A DNA stretch of 64,000 nucleotides from Candidatus Poribacteria bacterium (GTDB taxonomy: Bacteria; Poribacteria; WGA-4E; WGA-3G), in NCBI GenBank assembly GCA_003635185.1, contig PYJA01000113.1, positions 1 to 64,000 of the forward strand, read 5' to 3'. The notes beneath the pieces are model-generated. The model did not search any database. It saw only the letters and a program-made list of their open reading frames with translations, and was not told the origin of the DNA. The first letter of the stretch is position 1. Each line of letters begins with the position of its first letter. Shown piece by piece: positions 19,600-29,476 of the stretch. The position numbers were made by a program, and so were the translations under genes.

Positions 19600-20689
19600 T
19601 CAGGACTTACGCATTTTTATAAGATGGTGTATACTATTCTATTATGACTACATTTAGACACTCTCAAAAGAAGGGAAACCTATTTTCCGATTATTGTCAG
19701 TTTTTGATAGCAAGTTTCACTAATTTTACTCAAACCTATTTTTCTGATCGGACTGAGAAGTGGAGCCACGATCAACTCAATCGTTTTTTGAGAAATGAAA
19801 ACATTCATCAAGCGAACTTTGGCAATCTGTAAAGGATGACATTGAGTCCGATGAGGATGGATACATAATTTTTGATGATGTTGTGCTTTCTAAACCTTAT
19901 GCTAAAGAGATTGAAGTGCTTCGTTCTCAATGGAGTGGTAGCGACAAAAAAGTGGTTGTCGGCATCGGTATTGTCACGTGTCTTTATGTCAATCCAAAGA
20001 CACAAGCGTATTGGATCATTGATTATCGTCCTTTTGACAAAGATCATGATGGTCCAACCAAAATAGACCATGGACTGGAAATGTTGCACAATGCCGTCTT
20101 CAAAAAACAGCTCCCGTTTCGGCAGTGCTGATGGATGCTTGGTATGCGTCAATGAAAGTCATGAAAGCGATTGAAAAACTCTCCAAGATGGACTATGTGC
20201 CTCTGAAACGCAATCGTCTTGTGAATGATACGGACGGAGTTGAACCGCACCAACAAGTGCGAGATTTATCTTGGAGCCAAACAGAAACACGCCAAGGAAA
20301 ACGGGTGCACATCAATAAGTTTCCCAAAGGGCATCAAGTGAAGTTGTTCCGGATAGTGTCCTCTAACGAGCACACGGAATATATTGCGACAAACGATTTA
20401 TCTCAATCAGATTTAGACGCGACAACCCAAGAATATCAAGTGCGTTGGAAGATTGAACTCCTTCATCGTGAGATCAAACAAGTCACTGGTATTGGTAAAT
20501 GTCAATGCCGTGCGTTGCGTGCCCAAAGAAATCATATTGCGTGTTGTTTTCAGGTATGGACCTGTTTGACGCGCACTGCCCGTGCAGTTGGTAAAACAAT
20601 GGACGATCTGAAAGATAGTTTATTGGATGATTACATGAAACATCAACTCTCAAATCCTTCAATAATCTTCAAAACTGCGTAAGTCCTGA
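19600..20689 (+). mobile_element. Degenerate IS701/IS4-like insertion sequence
   Basis: Perfect 14-bp terminal inverted repeat tcaggacttacgca (19600-19613) / tgcgtaagtcctga (20676-20689) flanking a DDE transposase in three frames. Confidence 0.85.
19644..20682 (+). pseudogene. IS701/IS4-like transposase disrupted by two frameshifts
   Basis: ORFs 19644-19832, ~19814-20131 and 20125-20682 are consecutive parts of one transposase in three different frames. Confidence 0.8.
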
Positions 20690-20694
20690 CGTGT

Positions 20695-20787
20695 AGATGT
20701 CCGGGGTGCGGTGTGACTTTTACTCGTTGCAGTAATGGCACTTGCACAAGTGATTGGGGAACACACACCTATCACTGGGCGCGGTAG
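20695..20787 (+). pseudogene. Remnant of a small Cys-rich protein
   Basis: Open in frame: RCPGCGVTFTRCSNGTCTSDWGTHTYHWAR-stop; immediately downstream of the IS end and followed by a terminator. Confidence 0.4.
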
Positions 20788-20805
20788 GTGCTTCTAACTC
20801 AAATC

Positions 20806-20842
20806 AAAAAGGCAGGTTCCCTTTTGGGTGCCTGCCTTTTTC
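20806..20842 (+). terminator. Rho-independent terminator
   Basis: aaaaaggcagg-ttcccttttgggtg-cctgccttttt hairpin with T tract. Confidence 0.8.
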
Positions 20843-20846
20843 TTTA

Positions 20847-20991
20847 GTCTGAATCGCGGAGGACGCGGAAAGGGCTTTTGATAAGCTAATCTCTTTTTCA
20901 AGCGAGGACGGCACACTTTGGATACGGCGGTTGGGAGTTCCAACACCCCTTCCGCGTTTTCTGTGTTCTCCGCGTCATCCGCGATTCAGAC
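20847..20991. repeat. MITE-like inverted repeat
   Basis: gtctgaatcgcgga (20847-20860) and tccgcgattcagac (20978-20991) form a perfect 14-bp inverted repeat. Confidence 0.55.
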
Positions 20992-21141
20992 AGAGAGTAG
21001 GCATAATCCGCGTTCTTCGTGTCCTCCGAGATTTAGACAACACATGCAAAAAACTGGACACACCCATGCACTGTTTAAAAAGTTGATTTATTAATCAATT
21101 TATGATATAAAATCAGTAATGCCTATAAAAGAGGAGTACTT

Positions 21142-22092
21142 GTGAAACTCGTTACATTCAAAAAGTCATCGTTAGGTGAACATTCCCGACTCGGCACCTG
21201 GTTTGATGACGATCAAATTATCGATCTCAACTTAGATGATTTAGATATGATCCAATTCTTTGAACAGCATTGCATTGCAGATGCGCAAAAACGTATTGAC
21301 TCTGTTCAACAGCAACTCAGTGATGGAGTAGACTTGTCCGATGTTGTTTTCTCTGTGTCTGATGTTCAATTACTTGCTCCATTTCCGCGTCCGGCGAGTT
21401 TACGTGATTTCGGGGTATTCAAAACACACATGGATGCCGCCGCGCGTATCACGGGAAAAGAAATATCGCCTGAATGGTTCAAACTACCTAACTACTATCG
21501 GGGCAGCACGAGTCCCGCCTCCATTGCCGGACACGAAGCTGTAGTGACCTGGCCTAACTACACGGAAAAACTTGATTTTGAACTGGAATGGGGTGTTTAC
21601 ATCGGTAAAACCGGTAAAAACATATCAATAGAGGAAGCCCCTGAATACATTGCTGGATATACGATTTATAACGACATCAGCGCACGTGATATTCAATTCC
21701 GACACATGACATTGTCACTCGGTCCTGCCAAAGGTAAGGATTTTGACAATAGCAATATTATGGGACCGTGTCTGGTTACGCCTGATGAAATTGGCGATCC
21801 GTATAATCTAAAAATGATTGCGAAAGTGAATGGCGAAGTTTGGGCAGAAGGGAGCACATCAGATATGTATTACTCCTTTGCAGAAATGATTTCGTTTGTT
21901 TCGCAATCTGAGACTCTTTTTCCAGGTGAATTTTTAGGTTCTGGCACTGTCGGAAAGGGGTGCGGTTGGGAACTCGACCGATGGATTCAACCGGGGGATG
22001 TAATTGAACTTGAAGTAGAAAACATCGGTGTGTTGCGAAATCAAATCGGCGAACCGGTACAAAACCCTGCAGCATGGAAGGAAAAAGTATAA
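21142..22092 (+). CDS. Fumarylacetoacetate hydrolase family protein
   Basis: 'DFELEWGVYIGKTGKNISIEEAPEYIAGYTIYNDISARDIQ' and 'GSGTVGKGCGWELDRWIQPGDVIELEVENIGVLRN'. Confidence 0.88.
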   Translation: MKLVTFKKSSLGEHSRLGTWFDDDQIIDLNLDDLDMIQFFEQHCIADAQKRIDSVQQQLSDGVDLSDVVFSVSDVQLLAPFPRPASLRDFGVFKTHMDAAARITGKEISPEWFKLPNYYRGSTSPASIAGHEAVVTWPNYTEKLDFELEWGVYIGKTGKNISIEEAPEYIAGYTIYNDISARDIQFRHMTLSLGPAKGKDFDNSNIMGPCLVTPDEIGDPYNLKMIAKVNGEVWAEGSTSDMYYSFAEMISFVSQSETLFPGEFLGSGTVGKGCGWELDRWIQPGDVIELEVENIGVLRNQIGEPVQNPAAWKEKV

Positions 22093-22094
22093 CT

Positions 22095-22844
22095 GTGCGA
22101 CTTAAAGATAAGGTTGCGATTATTACAGGTGCTGCTTCTGGGATCGGCAAAGCCACCGCAAAACTCTTTGCGGAACACGGCGCAAAGGTCGTTGTGGCTG
22201 ACATTGATAAAGACGGTGGGAATCAAACTGTAGCCAAAATCCACAATGCTGGTAATGAAGCAATTTATGTTCAGACCGATGTGACGATCAAAGCAGACAC
22301 AGAACAGATGGTAGCCCAGACCGTAAAAACTTACGGCAAACTTGATATTCTTTTCAATAACGCTGGCATTGCAATGCGCCTACCTGTTGCTGAGCTGCCG
22401 GAAGATGACTGGCATCATTGTTTAAATGTCAATCTTACCGGTGTTTTTCTTTGCGCAAAGGCAGCTATTCCAGCTATGCAGCAAAACGGCGGCGGATCCA
22501 TTATCAATATGTCCTCCATTTTCGGTATTGTCGGTGCGGATGTGCGTGCCGCGTATGTTGCATCCAAAGGTGCTGTCACAAACTTGACACGCGGCATGGC
22601 ACTTGATTACGCGCAAGATAATATCCGTGTCAACTGCATCTGTCCGGGCTTCGTAGAGACACCTTTAGTTGCCGGAGTTGTCAGAACACCAGAAGAATAT
22701 CAGAAGCTTGCGGATAAGCATCCGCTGCGCAGGCTGGGTCAACCTGAAGAAATCGCTTATGGAGCGTTATACCTTGCCTCCGATGAATCCGCGTTCGTTA
22801 CGGGAATTGCCTTGCCGATTGATGGCGGCTATACGGCAGGATGA
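22095..22844 (+). CDS. Short-chain dehydrogenase/reductase
   Basis: 'KVAIITGAASGIGKATAKLFAEHGAKVVVADI', NNAG, YVASK motifs; GTG start at 22095 likely (22074 also possible). Confidence 0.93.
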   Translation: MRLKDKVAIITGAASGIGKATAKLFAEHGAKVVVADIDKDGGNQTVAKIHNAGNEAIYVQTDVTIKADTEQMVAQTVKTYGKLDILFNNAGIAMRLPVAELPEDDWHHCLNVNLTGVFLCAKAAIPAMQQNGGGSIINMSSIFGIVGADVRAAYVASKGAVTNLTRGMALDYAQDNIRVNCICPGFVETPLVAGVVRTPEEYQKLADKHPLRRLGQPEEIAYGALYLASDESAFVTGIALPIDGGYTAG

Positions 22845-25537
22845 TGTCAGATACCTTAGCCTTTTTAGGTGAATTTATGCGTAAATTATCTTTAGTGGCT
22901 TTTCTTATATTACTCATAAACAGTGCATATCTATTCAGTTTCGGCGAACCGACACTCTTCTATATTTCCAACGTCTTGTTCCACTTAGCACTTGGGACTA
23001 TATTAATAATCCCGTTTGGTGTCTACCTTTATCATAAATTCAAAAATATCTCACCTGTTGGACGTATTGGTGTTTTTGGGTTGATAGTCGGAATCGCTAC
23101 TGGTGGTTATCTGATGGTGGTCGGTGCTACCACTCCTTATCGTTGGCTGCTCATTACACACATTGTTAGCATCAGTATAGGGAGTCTTCTCTTTTGTATT
23201 CACCTATTAAAGGACAGTAGCAGTCTTTCGTCAAGTCTCAAAAAGGTAATTGTTGGAACATTAATTGCTGTCCTGTTTTTCCCGATTGGTGCTAAACTTT
23301 CCCAACACTATTTTCCAAATGAGAATTATCTTGTTAAAAACCCCGCGCTGCCACCTACAAGTATGTACGAAGAAGGCGGCGGAACAACGGGTCATTTTTT
23401 TCCTGCATCCGTTGAAACAGAGACAGGTAACCTAATTCCGACAGACTTTTTTCTTACATCGGAAACCTGTGCTGCGAAGGGATGTCACCCTGATATTTTC
23501 AAACAGTGGAACGAATCTGCTCATCATTTCTCTTCTTTCAATAACCAGTGGTATCGTAAGTCAATCGTTTATATGCAGGAGGTAAATGGGATTGAAGCTT
23601 CTAAATGGTGCGGCGGATGCCACGATCCAGCGATTTTACTCAACGGTATAATGGATAGGCCGATTCAGGAAAATCTACACACACCTGCAGCACAGGCAGG
23701 GTTAGCATGCACTGCGTGCCACTCTATTGAAAGGGTAAAAGATACGATGGGTAACAGCGGATATGTGATTAAATATCCGCCTCTGCATGATATAGCATCA
23801 AGTGATAATCGTTTCGTCCGAAGTTTACATAACTATCTGATACGTTTAGACCCAGAACCGCATAAAAAGAGTTTTCTTAAACCTTTTCACCGCGACAATA
23901 CAGCTGAATTCTGTTCGACCTGCCATAAAGTACATCTGGATTTTCCTGTCAATAATTTTAAATGGGTACGTGGTTTTAACGACTACGATCAATGGCAAAA
24001 AAGCGGTATTTCCCAACAAGGCGCGCTTTCTTTTTATTATCCTGAAAAGGCTAAGAAATGTGTAGATTGTCACATGCCGCTTGTAGATTCTACAGATGCG
24101 GGCAATATCAACGGTAAGGTTCATAGTCATCGTTTTCCAGCGGCAAACACTGCGCTCCCCTTTGTAAATCAACACGAAGAGCAACTCCAAGCTGTAATAG
24201 ACTTTTTGCAGAATGATGTGATAACATTGGATTTGTTTGCCAATGGCATGCCGATTCCAAAAAGTGGTATTGAAGTAACACAAGGCGAAGCCCCTCTCAT
24301 TGAGGTTGTCGTCCGCACGCGAGGTGTCGGTCATCAATTCCCTGCTGGCACTATTGATGCGTTTGACATCTGGCTTGAGGTGAAAGCCACAGATGAAAAC
24401 GGAAAGATCGTGTTCTGGAACGGCAGGATTGAAGAACCTGACGGAAATGGACCTGTTGATCCGAGTGCACATTTTTATCGCGCTTATATGTTGGACGCGC
24501 ATGGAAACCTGATCAACAAACGAAATGCGTGGGCGATGCGGACAGTATTATACTCACGTACTATTCCGCCGGGGGCTGCAGATACCGTTCGATATCGTCT
24601 TGAAATTCCAGACGATTGTGGTGACATTCTTTCCTTGGAAGCGAAACTCAATTACAGAAAATTTAATTGGTGGCATACGCAATGGGCTTATGCAGGTGTC
24701 CGCGATCCTAAAGATACAAATTTTCAGGTGAATAAAGGGTACGACGATGGAAAGTGGGTTTGGACAGGTGATACATCAGATGTCGCCGGAAAAATCAAGG
24801 CGATCCCGAACCTTCCAATTACTGTGATGGCAGCTGCAAAAGCAACGCTTCACGTGGTCCCGACATCGCAGCACACACCTAAGCGAAAAACAGAAATAGC
24901 AAATGCACGTGAACGTTGGAACGACTACGGCATTGGGCTTCTCCTGCAAGGTGACCTGAGAGCCGCACAAAACGCTTTTAGGAAGGTAACCGAAATTGAA
25001 CCCGCCTACATGGACGGATGGGTGAATATCGCACGATGTCGTATCAAAGAGGGAGATATGCATGGTGCTGAAGCGATGCTTAATAAAGCGTTTGAGATTC
25101 AGAAAACATTGCCTACTGAAAACTTACATCGTGCAAAGGTTCATTACTTTTACGCTCTGGTTCAAGAATCTTATGGGAACTATGACGCAGCGATTCAGCA
25201 TCTTCAACAAGCTGCCTTGCAATTTCCGCGCGATACCCGTGTTCGCAACGAATTGGGACGTATGCACTTCCTAAAACGCGAATATGAAACTGCTTTAGCG
25301 CAGTTCCAAAAAACGCTTGCGGTTGATCCTGAAGATTTGGATGCGCATTACAATATGATGCGATGTTATCGCGCACTTAAAAATCGCCCTATGGCTGAGA
25401 AATCCGAAAAACTGTATTTACGGTTTAAGGCAGATGAATCTGTTGACGCGATTACAGGCATTGCCCGCCGCGCTGACCCGCATGCGAATCGGGAACGTCA
25501 GCAAATTCATGAACACGTAAATAGTTACGGGCAGTGA
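22841..25537 (+). CDS. Membrane-anchored multiheme cytochrome c with C-terminal TPR repeats
   Basis: N-terminal TM helices; CXXCH sites CGGCH, CTACH, CSTCH, CVDCH and a CAAKGCH site; TPR repeats at the C-terminus. Confidence 0.8.
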   Translation: MMSDTLAFLGEFMRKLSLVAFLILLINSAYLFSFGEPTLFYISNVLFHLALGTILIIPFGVYLYHKFKNISPVGRIGVFGLIVGIATGGYLMVVGATTPYRWLLITHIVSISIGSLLFCIHLLKDSSSLSSSLKKVIVGTLIAVLFFPIGAKLSQHYFPNENYLVKNPALPPTSMYEEGGGTTGHFFPASVETETGNLIPTDFFLTSETCAAKGCHPDIFKQWNESAHHFSSFNNQWYRKSIVYMQEVNGIEASKWCGGCHDPAILLNGIMDRPIQENLHTPAAQAGLACTACHSIERVKDTMGNSGYVIKYPPLHDIASSDNRFVRSLHNYLIRLDPEPHKKSFLKPFHRDNTAEFCSTCHKVHLDFPVNNFKWVRGFNDYDQWQKSGISQQGALSFYYPEKAKKCVDCHMPLVDSTDAGNINGKVHSHRFPAANTALPFVNQHEEQLQAVIDFLQNDVITLDLFANGMPIPKSGIEVTQGEAPLIEVVVRTRGVGHQFPAGTIDAFDIWLEVKATDENGKIVFWNGRIEEPDGNGPVDPSAHFYRAYMLDAHGNLINKRNAWAMRTVLYSRTIPPGAADTVRYRLEIPDDCGDILSLEAKLNYRKFNWWHTQWAYAGVRDPKDTNFQVNKGYDDGKWVWTGDTSDVAGKIKAIPNLPITVMAAAKATLHVVPTSQHTPKRKTEIANARERWNDYGIGLLLQGDLRAAQNAFRKVTEIEPAYMDGWVNIARCRIKEGDMHGAEAMLNKAFEIQKTLPTENLHRAKVHYFYALVQESYGNYDAAIQHLQQAALQFPRDTRVRNELGRMHFLKREYETALAQFQKTLAVDPEDLDAHYNMMRCYRALKNRPMAEKSEKLYLRFKADESVDAITGIARRADPHANRERQQIHEHVNSYGQ

Positions 25538-25586
25538 TTATACCTTATGTGTCAATTTAAGGATTTTCCGAATGTGTGTCCTGCTT

Positions 25587-25765
25587 TTCAGTCCCGTAGG
25601 GACGATATGTTTATAGTAGCTCGTGCTATCCCTACTCCCTTAGTCCCGTAGGGACGATATGTTTTCGCATCACATTGGCAGTTGATATGTCGTTCCTACG
25701 GAACTCAAGAGATGTTGATAATTTTTTCTATAAACATAGCGTTCCTACGGAACTCAAGAGGTCCG
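25587..25765. repeat. Palindromic repeat cluster (agtcccgtagggacgatatgttt / cgttcctacggaactcaagag)
   Basis: Two forward and two inverted copies here; the same unit recurs at 38866-38985. Confidence 0.7.
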
Positions 25766-25835
25766 AGATGCTCGGTAAACCTTAATGCAACTTAAATCAT
25801 TATAATGTCTAATGAATGAACCTTTCGTTTTAGCT

Positions 25836-27995
25836 CTATTTCAAAATTAACATCTTGCGCGTTGCAGAGAATTTCCCCGCGGTTAACGTATAGAAATAGA
25901 CTCCACTTGCTACAGACTCACCGCTTTCATTTTTACCATCCCAATATACCGCACGGCTGCGATTTTGATAGAGTCCTGCATCCTGATTGCCTAACGCAAG
26001 TGTCCGAACCAACGTCCCATCCGTAGAATATATGGATATGGTGACCTCTGCAGGTTCCGATAACTGAAAAGGTATCCATGTTTCTGGGTTAAACGGGTTT
26101 GGATAATTGGGTAAAAGTGCTGTCTCTTTTGGCAGTGCAGTTGTCAAAAGTTGTTCAAGCATCAGAATGCCGCGTTGGAAAGTTGGATCAGTAATGTTAA
26201 TTCTCCGCGCCTCACGCAACCATTGTTGCACATTGAAGGCAGAAAGCATCTCTTGCGTATCTGCATAGACTGATGGCGCACTTGCAGTATCTCCGAATGC
26301 CCCAGCGACTAACACGAGGTCTATGATATCCACTCTCCCATCACTATTAACATCCGATGCAATACCTCCGCCCTTTCCAAAATTAGTAGCGACAAGCACT
26401 AAATCTTGGATATTGACTTCACAATCCTTATTCACGTCTTCCCTAATAATAGTTGAGCAAACGACACTTTCACCATCCTCTGTGATAATACTTTTTAATA
26501 ATTGTGCCCCTTCAATCCAGGCGTAAGATTTATTGCCCTCACTGTCAGATAGAAGGACATCTCGTAAACCTATTTTTGAAGTTCTAACTGCTTTGACTTT
26601 AAACTTAACAGTGGCAAGTGTCCCATCACCACTACTTTCAGTACCCGACAGGGAAAGGGATGCAAGTTGCACCGTGCCTGCGTGTTGATTTGCTATAGGT
26701 TGAACGGGTACGCCGCCAGATAAAAAATCTCCGTATTTTGTTTCTACATATTCAAGCACATCGGGATCAAATTCTATTGTAGCTTGATATCCAGATAGGT
26801 TTTTACCGTTTGTAATTTTAACATCAAATGCTAATTCATCTCCAATCGTTAAAGATGTGACCGAATCTGGCGAAATACTAACAATAGGATAGGATGTAAT
26901 ATCCCATAATAAAATGGTTTGATCTGCACTACCTGCGCTTGCTATCGTATTGTTATCTGGTGAAATTTTGGCAGAATGTATAAAGTTTCCCCATCCATGT
27001 CCAGGTAATGTCCATTTATATTCACCATTGTTACTATCATAAAAATGTATTCCATCAGAGGATCCCAAAAAAAATATATGACCTTCTGATAAAAATGTAA
27101 TAGAATGACTTAGCGCATGAAAACTTGCACCAGGGATTTTAGGATATCGAAGCGTAATCTTATGTTTTTTTGCTTTAATATCCCATAAACGAACATCATG
27201 ACGTGGGATACAACTTACTAAAAAATTTCCATCAGGCGAGTATGCTACAGATCGTACTGCAGAGTTATGTCCACCTTTTTCAGCATTCAGTAATGTTACT
27301 TCTTCATTTAACTCGGGATCGTATATCCAAATACCAAGATTACACGCGATAGCCAATTCTTTCCCGTCTGGAGAATAGCTTAATCCTCTAATTCCTGGAA
27401 CTGTTGTTGATGATGTGGCAAAGGGGATTGATGTAGGATTTTCCTTAGGCGTAGTTATAGTCGATGGATCTGTCGGCAGGACATTTATAGGTCTTTCACC
27501 GACAGGCAACGCATCTGTGGCTGGTTCGTCTACATTTGATTTCCAAAAACGAATTCCTTTTGGCCCTGCTCCAGCTAAGATCTTACCGTCAGGGGAAAAA
27601 AGGACATAATCTCTATATCCCTCGCTATCTAATAGTAGCAGCTTAGGTTCTCCAGTTGTTGCATCATATAACTTATCACCACATACAAGCGTTTTGCCAT
27701 CTGGGGAAAATCTAACGGATTTCCCATTCGTTTCATTGATAGTCAATTTTGCTGTCTTATTTTCAATATCCCACAGAACAACAAACTTCCGTACCCAATT
27801 GACTACACTTGCTAAAGTCTTACCATCTGGAGAAAAATCTAAATCTAAAAAAGATTGATTATCTGGCGTGCAAAATCTGGCAGTAGCATTTTCAGGCAAG
27901 CTTAATTGTGTGCAGCTTTGTGCTAAAATATCTACTGAAGACAGATGAAATCCGAGGTATATCGTTAAAAATAACAAAGAATATCGTATTTTCAT
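25836..27995 (-). CDS. Secreted WD40 / cohesin-like / dockerin-like protein with FlgD-type C-terminal domain
   Basis: Repeated 'FSPDGK' WD40 motifs; 'LSGYQATIEFDPDVLEYVETKYGDFLSG' cohesin-like; 'DVNKDCEVNIQDLVLVATNFG...DVNSDGRVDIIDLVLVAGAFG' dockerin pair; 'LPNYPNPFNPETWIPFQLSEPAEVTISIYSTDGTLVRTL' tail. Confidence 0.85.
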   Translation of the reverse strand: MKIRYSLLFLTIYLGFHLSSVDILAQSCTQLSLPENATARFCTPDNQSFLDLDFSPDGKTLASVVNWVRKFVVLWDIENKTAKLTINETNGKSVRFSPDGKTLVCGDKLYDATTGEPKLLLLDSEGYRDYVLFSPDGKILAGAGPKGIRFWKSNVDEPATDALPVGERPINVLPTDPSTITTPKENPTSIPFATSSTTVPGIRGLSYSPDGKELAIACNLGIWIYDPELNEEVTLLNAEKGGHNSAVRSVAYSPDGNFLVSCIPRHDVRLWDIKAKKHKITLRYPKIPGASFHALSHSITFLSEGHIFFLGSSDGIHFYDSNNGEYKWTLPGHGWGNFIHSAKISPDNNTIASAGSADQTILLWDITSYPIVSISPDSVTSLTIGDELAFDVKITNGKNLSGYQATIEFDPDVLEYVETKYGDFLSGGVPVQPIANQHAGTVQLASLSLSGTESSGDGTLATVKFKVKAVRTSKIGLRDVLLSDSEGNKSYAWIEGAQLLKSIITEDGESVVCSTIIREDVNKDCEVNIQDLVLVATNFGKGGGIASDVNSDGRVDIIDLVLVAGAFGDTASAPSVYADTQEMLSAFNVQQWLREARRINITDPTFQRGILMLEQLLTTALPKETALLPNYPNPFNPETWIPFQLSEPAEVTISIYSTDGTLVRTLALGNQDAGLYQNRSRAVYWDGKNESGESVASGVYFYTLTAGKFSATRKMLILK

Positions 27996-28024
27996 GTGAA
28001 GTTTCCCTTCCTTATTGGGTATTT

Positions 28025-28261
28025 CTATTCATTTAGCATTTGTGTGAACGCTTCAATATTTTGTACTTTCGCAGCGGCAAGATGCAACTGCTTGAGTTTT
28101 TGCAAATCGTTTACACTCCGAAGCGCGGGCGTTAAGGCATTCACTGCTTCTACCTGAAATTGATCTTCAAGCAAAGCCAAAGTGTTTTCAATGGTGGTCT
28201 CTCTGGTATATCTTTCACTTAATTTTTCACAGAGAAGTTGGTAGAATTTAGATTCTTGCAT
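28025..28261 (-). pseudogene. Tandem partial duplicate of the 3' end of the Rpn-like gene
   Basis: 78 aa collinear with the C-terminus of the upstream 303-aa ORF; DNA offset exactly 307 bp. Confidence 0.75.
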
Positions 28262-28331
28262 GAGTCTCTCCGATAAAATACTTGCCTATAATTGACATTT
28301 GCGGAGTCTGTTCCGTTGTTACCGTGTGCTT

Positions 28332-29207
28332 TTATTCATTTAGCATTTGCGCGAATGCTTCAATGTTTTGCACTTCAGCAGCTTCAAGATGCAGCTGCTT
28401 GAGTTTTTGCGAGTCCGTAATACTTTGAAGTGCTGGGACTAAGGCTCGCACTGCATCCACAGCGAATCGCCTTTCAAGCAAAGCCAAAGTGTTTTCAATG
28501 GTGGTCTCTCTGGTATATCTTTCACTTAATTTTTCACAGAGAAGTTGGTAGAATTTAGATTCTTGCATGAGTCCCTCCGGTATGCGTTGTTCGAAAAATA
28601 GTGGGTTATGCACAATCGAGCCAAAAAGGGAGATTGCACAGAGCAAATCTGCTTGTGTCCGCTGATCTACAGGAGTGGAACGCGTTGCGTCAACGCATTG
28701 TTGCAACCAACGTTCAAGGTCCATCCCTGCGGGCGGTTTCATGAGTGGGGTGAAGGGCAGAAGTCCGGGTGCCTGCTTTTCTAAAATCGCTTGTCCTTCT
28801 ATTGCGATAAGTCGTATAACCTTATAGCGATTGACGTATTCATATCCGTTCTGCTTGTAGGCGTATCCGCCTAGGTCGTTCCTGCCGGCATTAGGATGGA
28901 AATAGATGACGTTAGAATAGACAGGCATCTGGTATTTACCGACGAGGTATCCCTGATATTGTGCGTTTCTTGCCCACATCGGTTTGTCTGTACTTTCGCG
29001 GAGTTGCAATTCGACATGTAAAATTGCTTCTTGATTGTTGATTCGGATGCGTTTTGTGATGTCGGTGCGCTTCGCGATGATAGTCTGTTGTTCGGTATCA
29101 AGATGCTCAAGTACTTCAACATCGTCAACATCAAGTACGAATTTTGAGAGGTCTTCGGCATGATCTGTCCATAAATTTTTCCCCATATTATCGTAATCTT
29201 GTGCCAT
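28332..29207 (-). CDS. Rpn/PD-(D/E)XK transposase-associated nuclease-like protein
   Basis: 'EAILHVELQLRESTDKPMWARNAQYQGYLVGKYQMPVYSNVIYFHP' pattern of Rpn/DUF4351-type proteins. Confidence 0.6.
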   Translation of the reverse strand: MAQDYDNMGKNLWTDHAEDLSKFVLDVDDVEVLEHLDTEQQTIIAKRTDITKRIRINNQEAILHVELQLRESTDKPMWARNAQYQGYLVGKYQMPVYSNVIYFHPNAGRNDLGGYAYKQNGYEYVNRYKVIRLIAIEGQAILEKQAPGLLPFTPLMKPPAGMDLERWLQQCVDATRSTPVDQRTQADLLCAISLFGSIVHNPLFFEQRIPEGLMQESKFYQLLCEKLSERYTRETTIENTLALLERRFAVDAVRALVPALQSITDSQKLKQLHLEAAEVQNIEAFAQMLNE

Positions 29208-29263
29208 AGAAGTATTATATACCGATAGGTAGAGAAATGTCAATGTGAAAAGTATGTGGAGGC

Positions 29264-29388
29264 AGAGGCATTCAATTGTCGATTTTCACTATTGTTGGAG
29301 GGGTTTGTAACCCCGATTTCAGATGGACAGCCTGAAAATCGGGGTTACAAACCCCTCCAAAGATGTTTTGTGACAATTGAATGCCTCT
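29264..29388. repeat. MITE-like element with nested inverted repeats
   Basis: Perfect 17-bp ends agaggcattcaattgtc / gacaattgaatgcctct, inner 24-bp arms tggaggggtttgtaaccccgattt / aaatcggggttacaaacccctcca. Confidence 0.75.
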
Positions 29389-29408
29389 GGTGCTGTTATA
29401 GAAATTGG

Positions 29409-29438
29409 TTGACACCTTATTCCTGAAGATGTTATAAT
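29409..29438 (+). promoter_or_regulatory. Sigma70-like promoter upstream of the TonB-dependent receptor
   Basis: TTGACA (29409-29414), 18-bp spacer, TATAAT (29433-29438). Confidence 0.6.
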
Positions 29439-29476
29439 TCACATAACTTTACAAATCAGAATAGTGAGGCTGCATA

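Noticed and set aside
19644-20682. Programmed frameshifting in the IS701/IS4-like transposase
   Set aside because: Two separate shifts, no recognised slippery heptamer at the first one and a stop in the -1 frame just before it; simple decay is more likely
23846-24502. 218-aa ORF antisense to the multiheme cytochrome
   Set aside because: Opposite frame of a well-supported coding gene; sequence lacks family motifs and looks like a shadow ORF
25587-25765. Repeated cccgtagggacgatatg units as a CRISPR array
   Set aside because: Copies alternate in orientation, spacing is irregular, no cas genes; they are REP/MITE-like palindromes
26323-26526. Small plus-strand ORFs inside the WD40-cohesin-dockerin gene
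   Set aside because: Contained within a strongly supported minus-strand CDS
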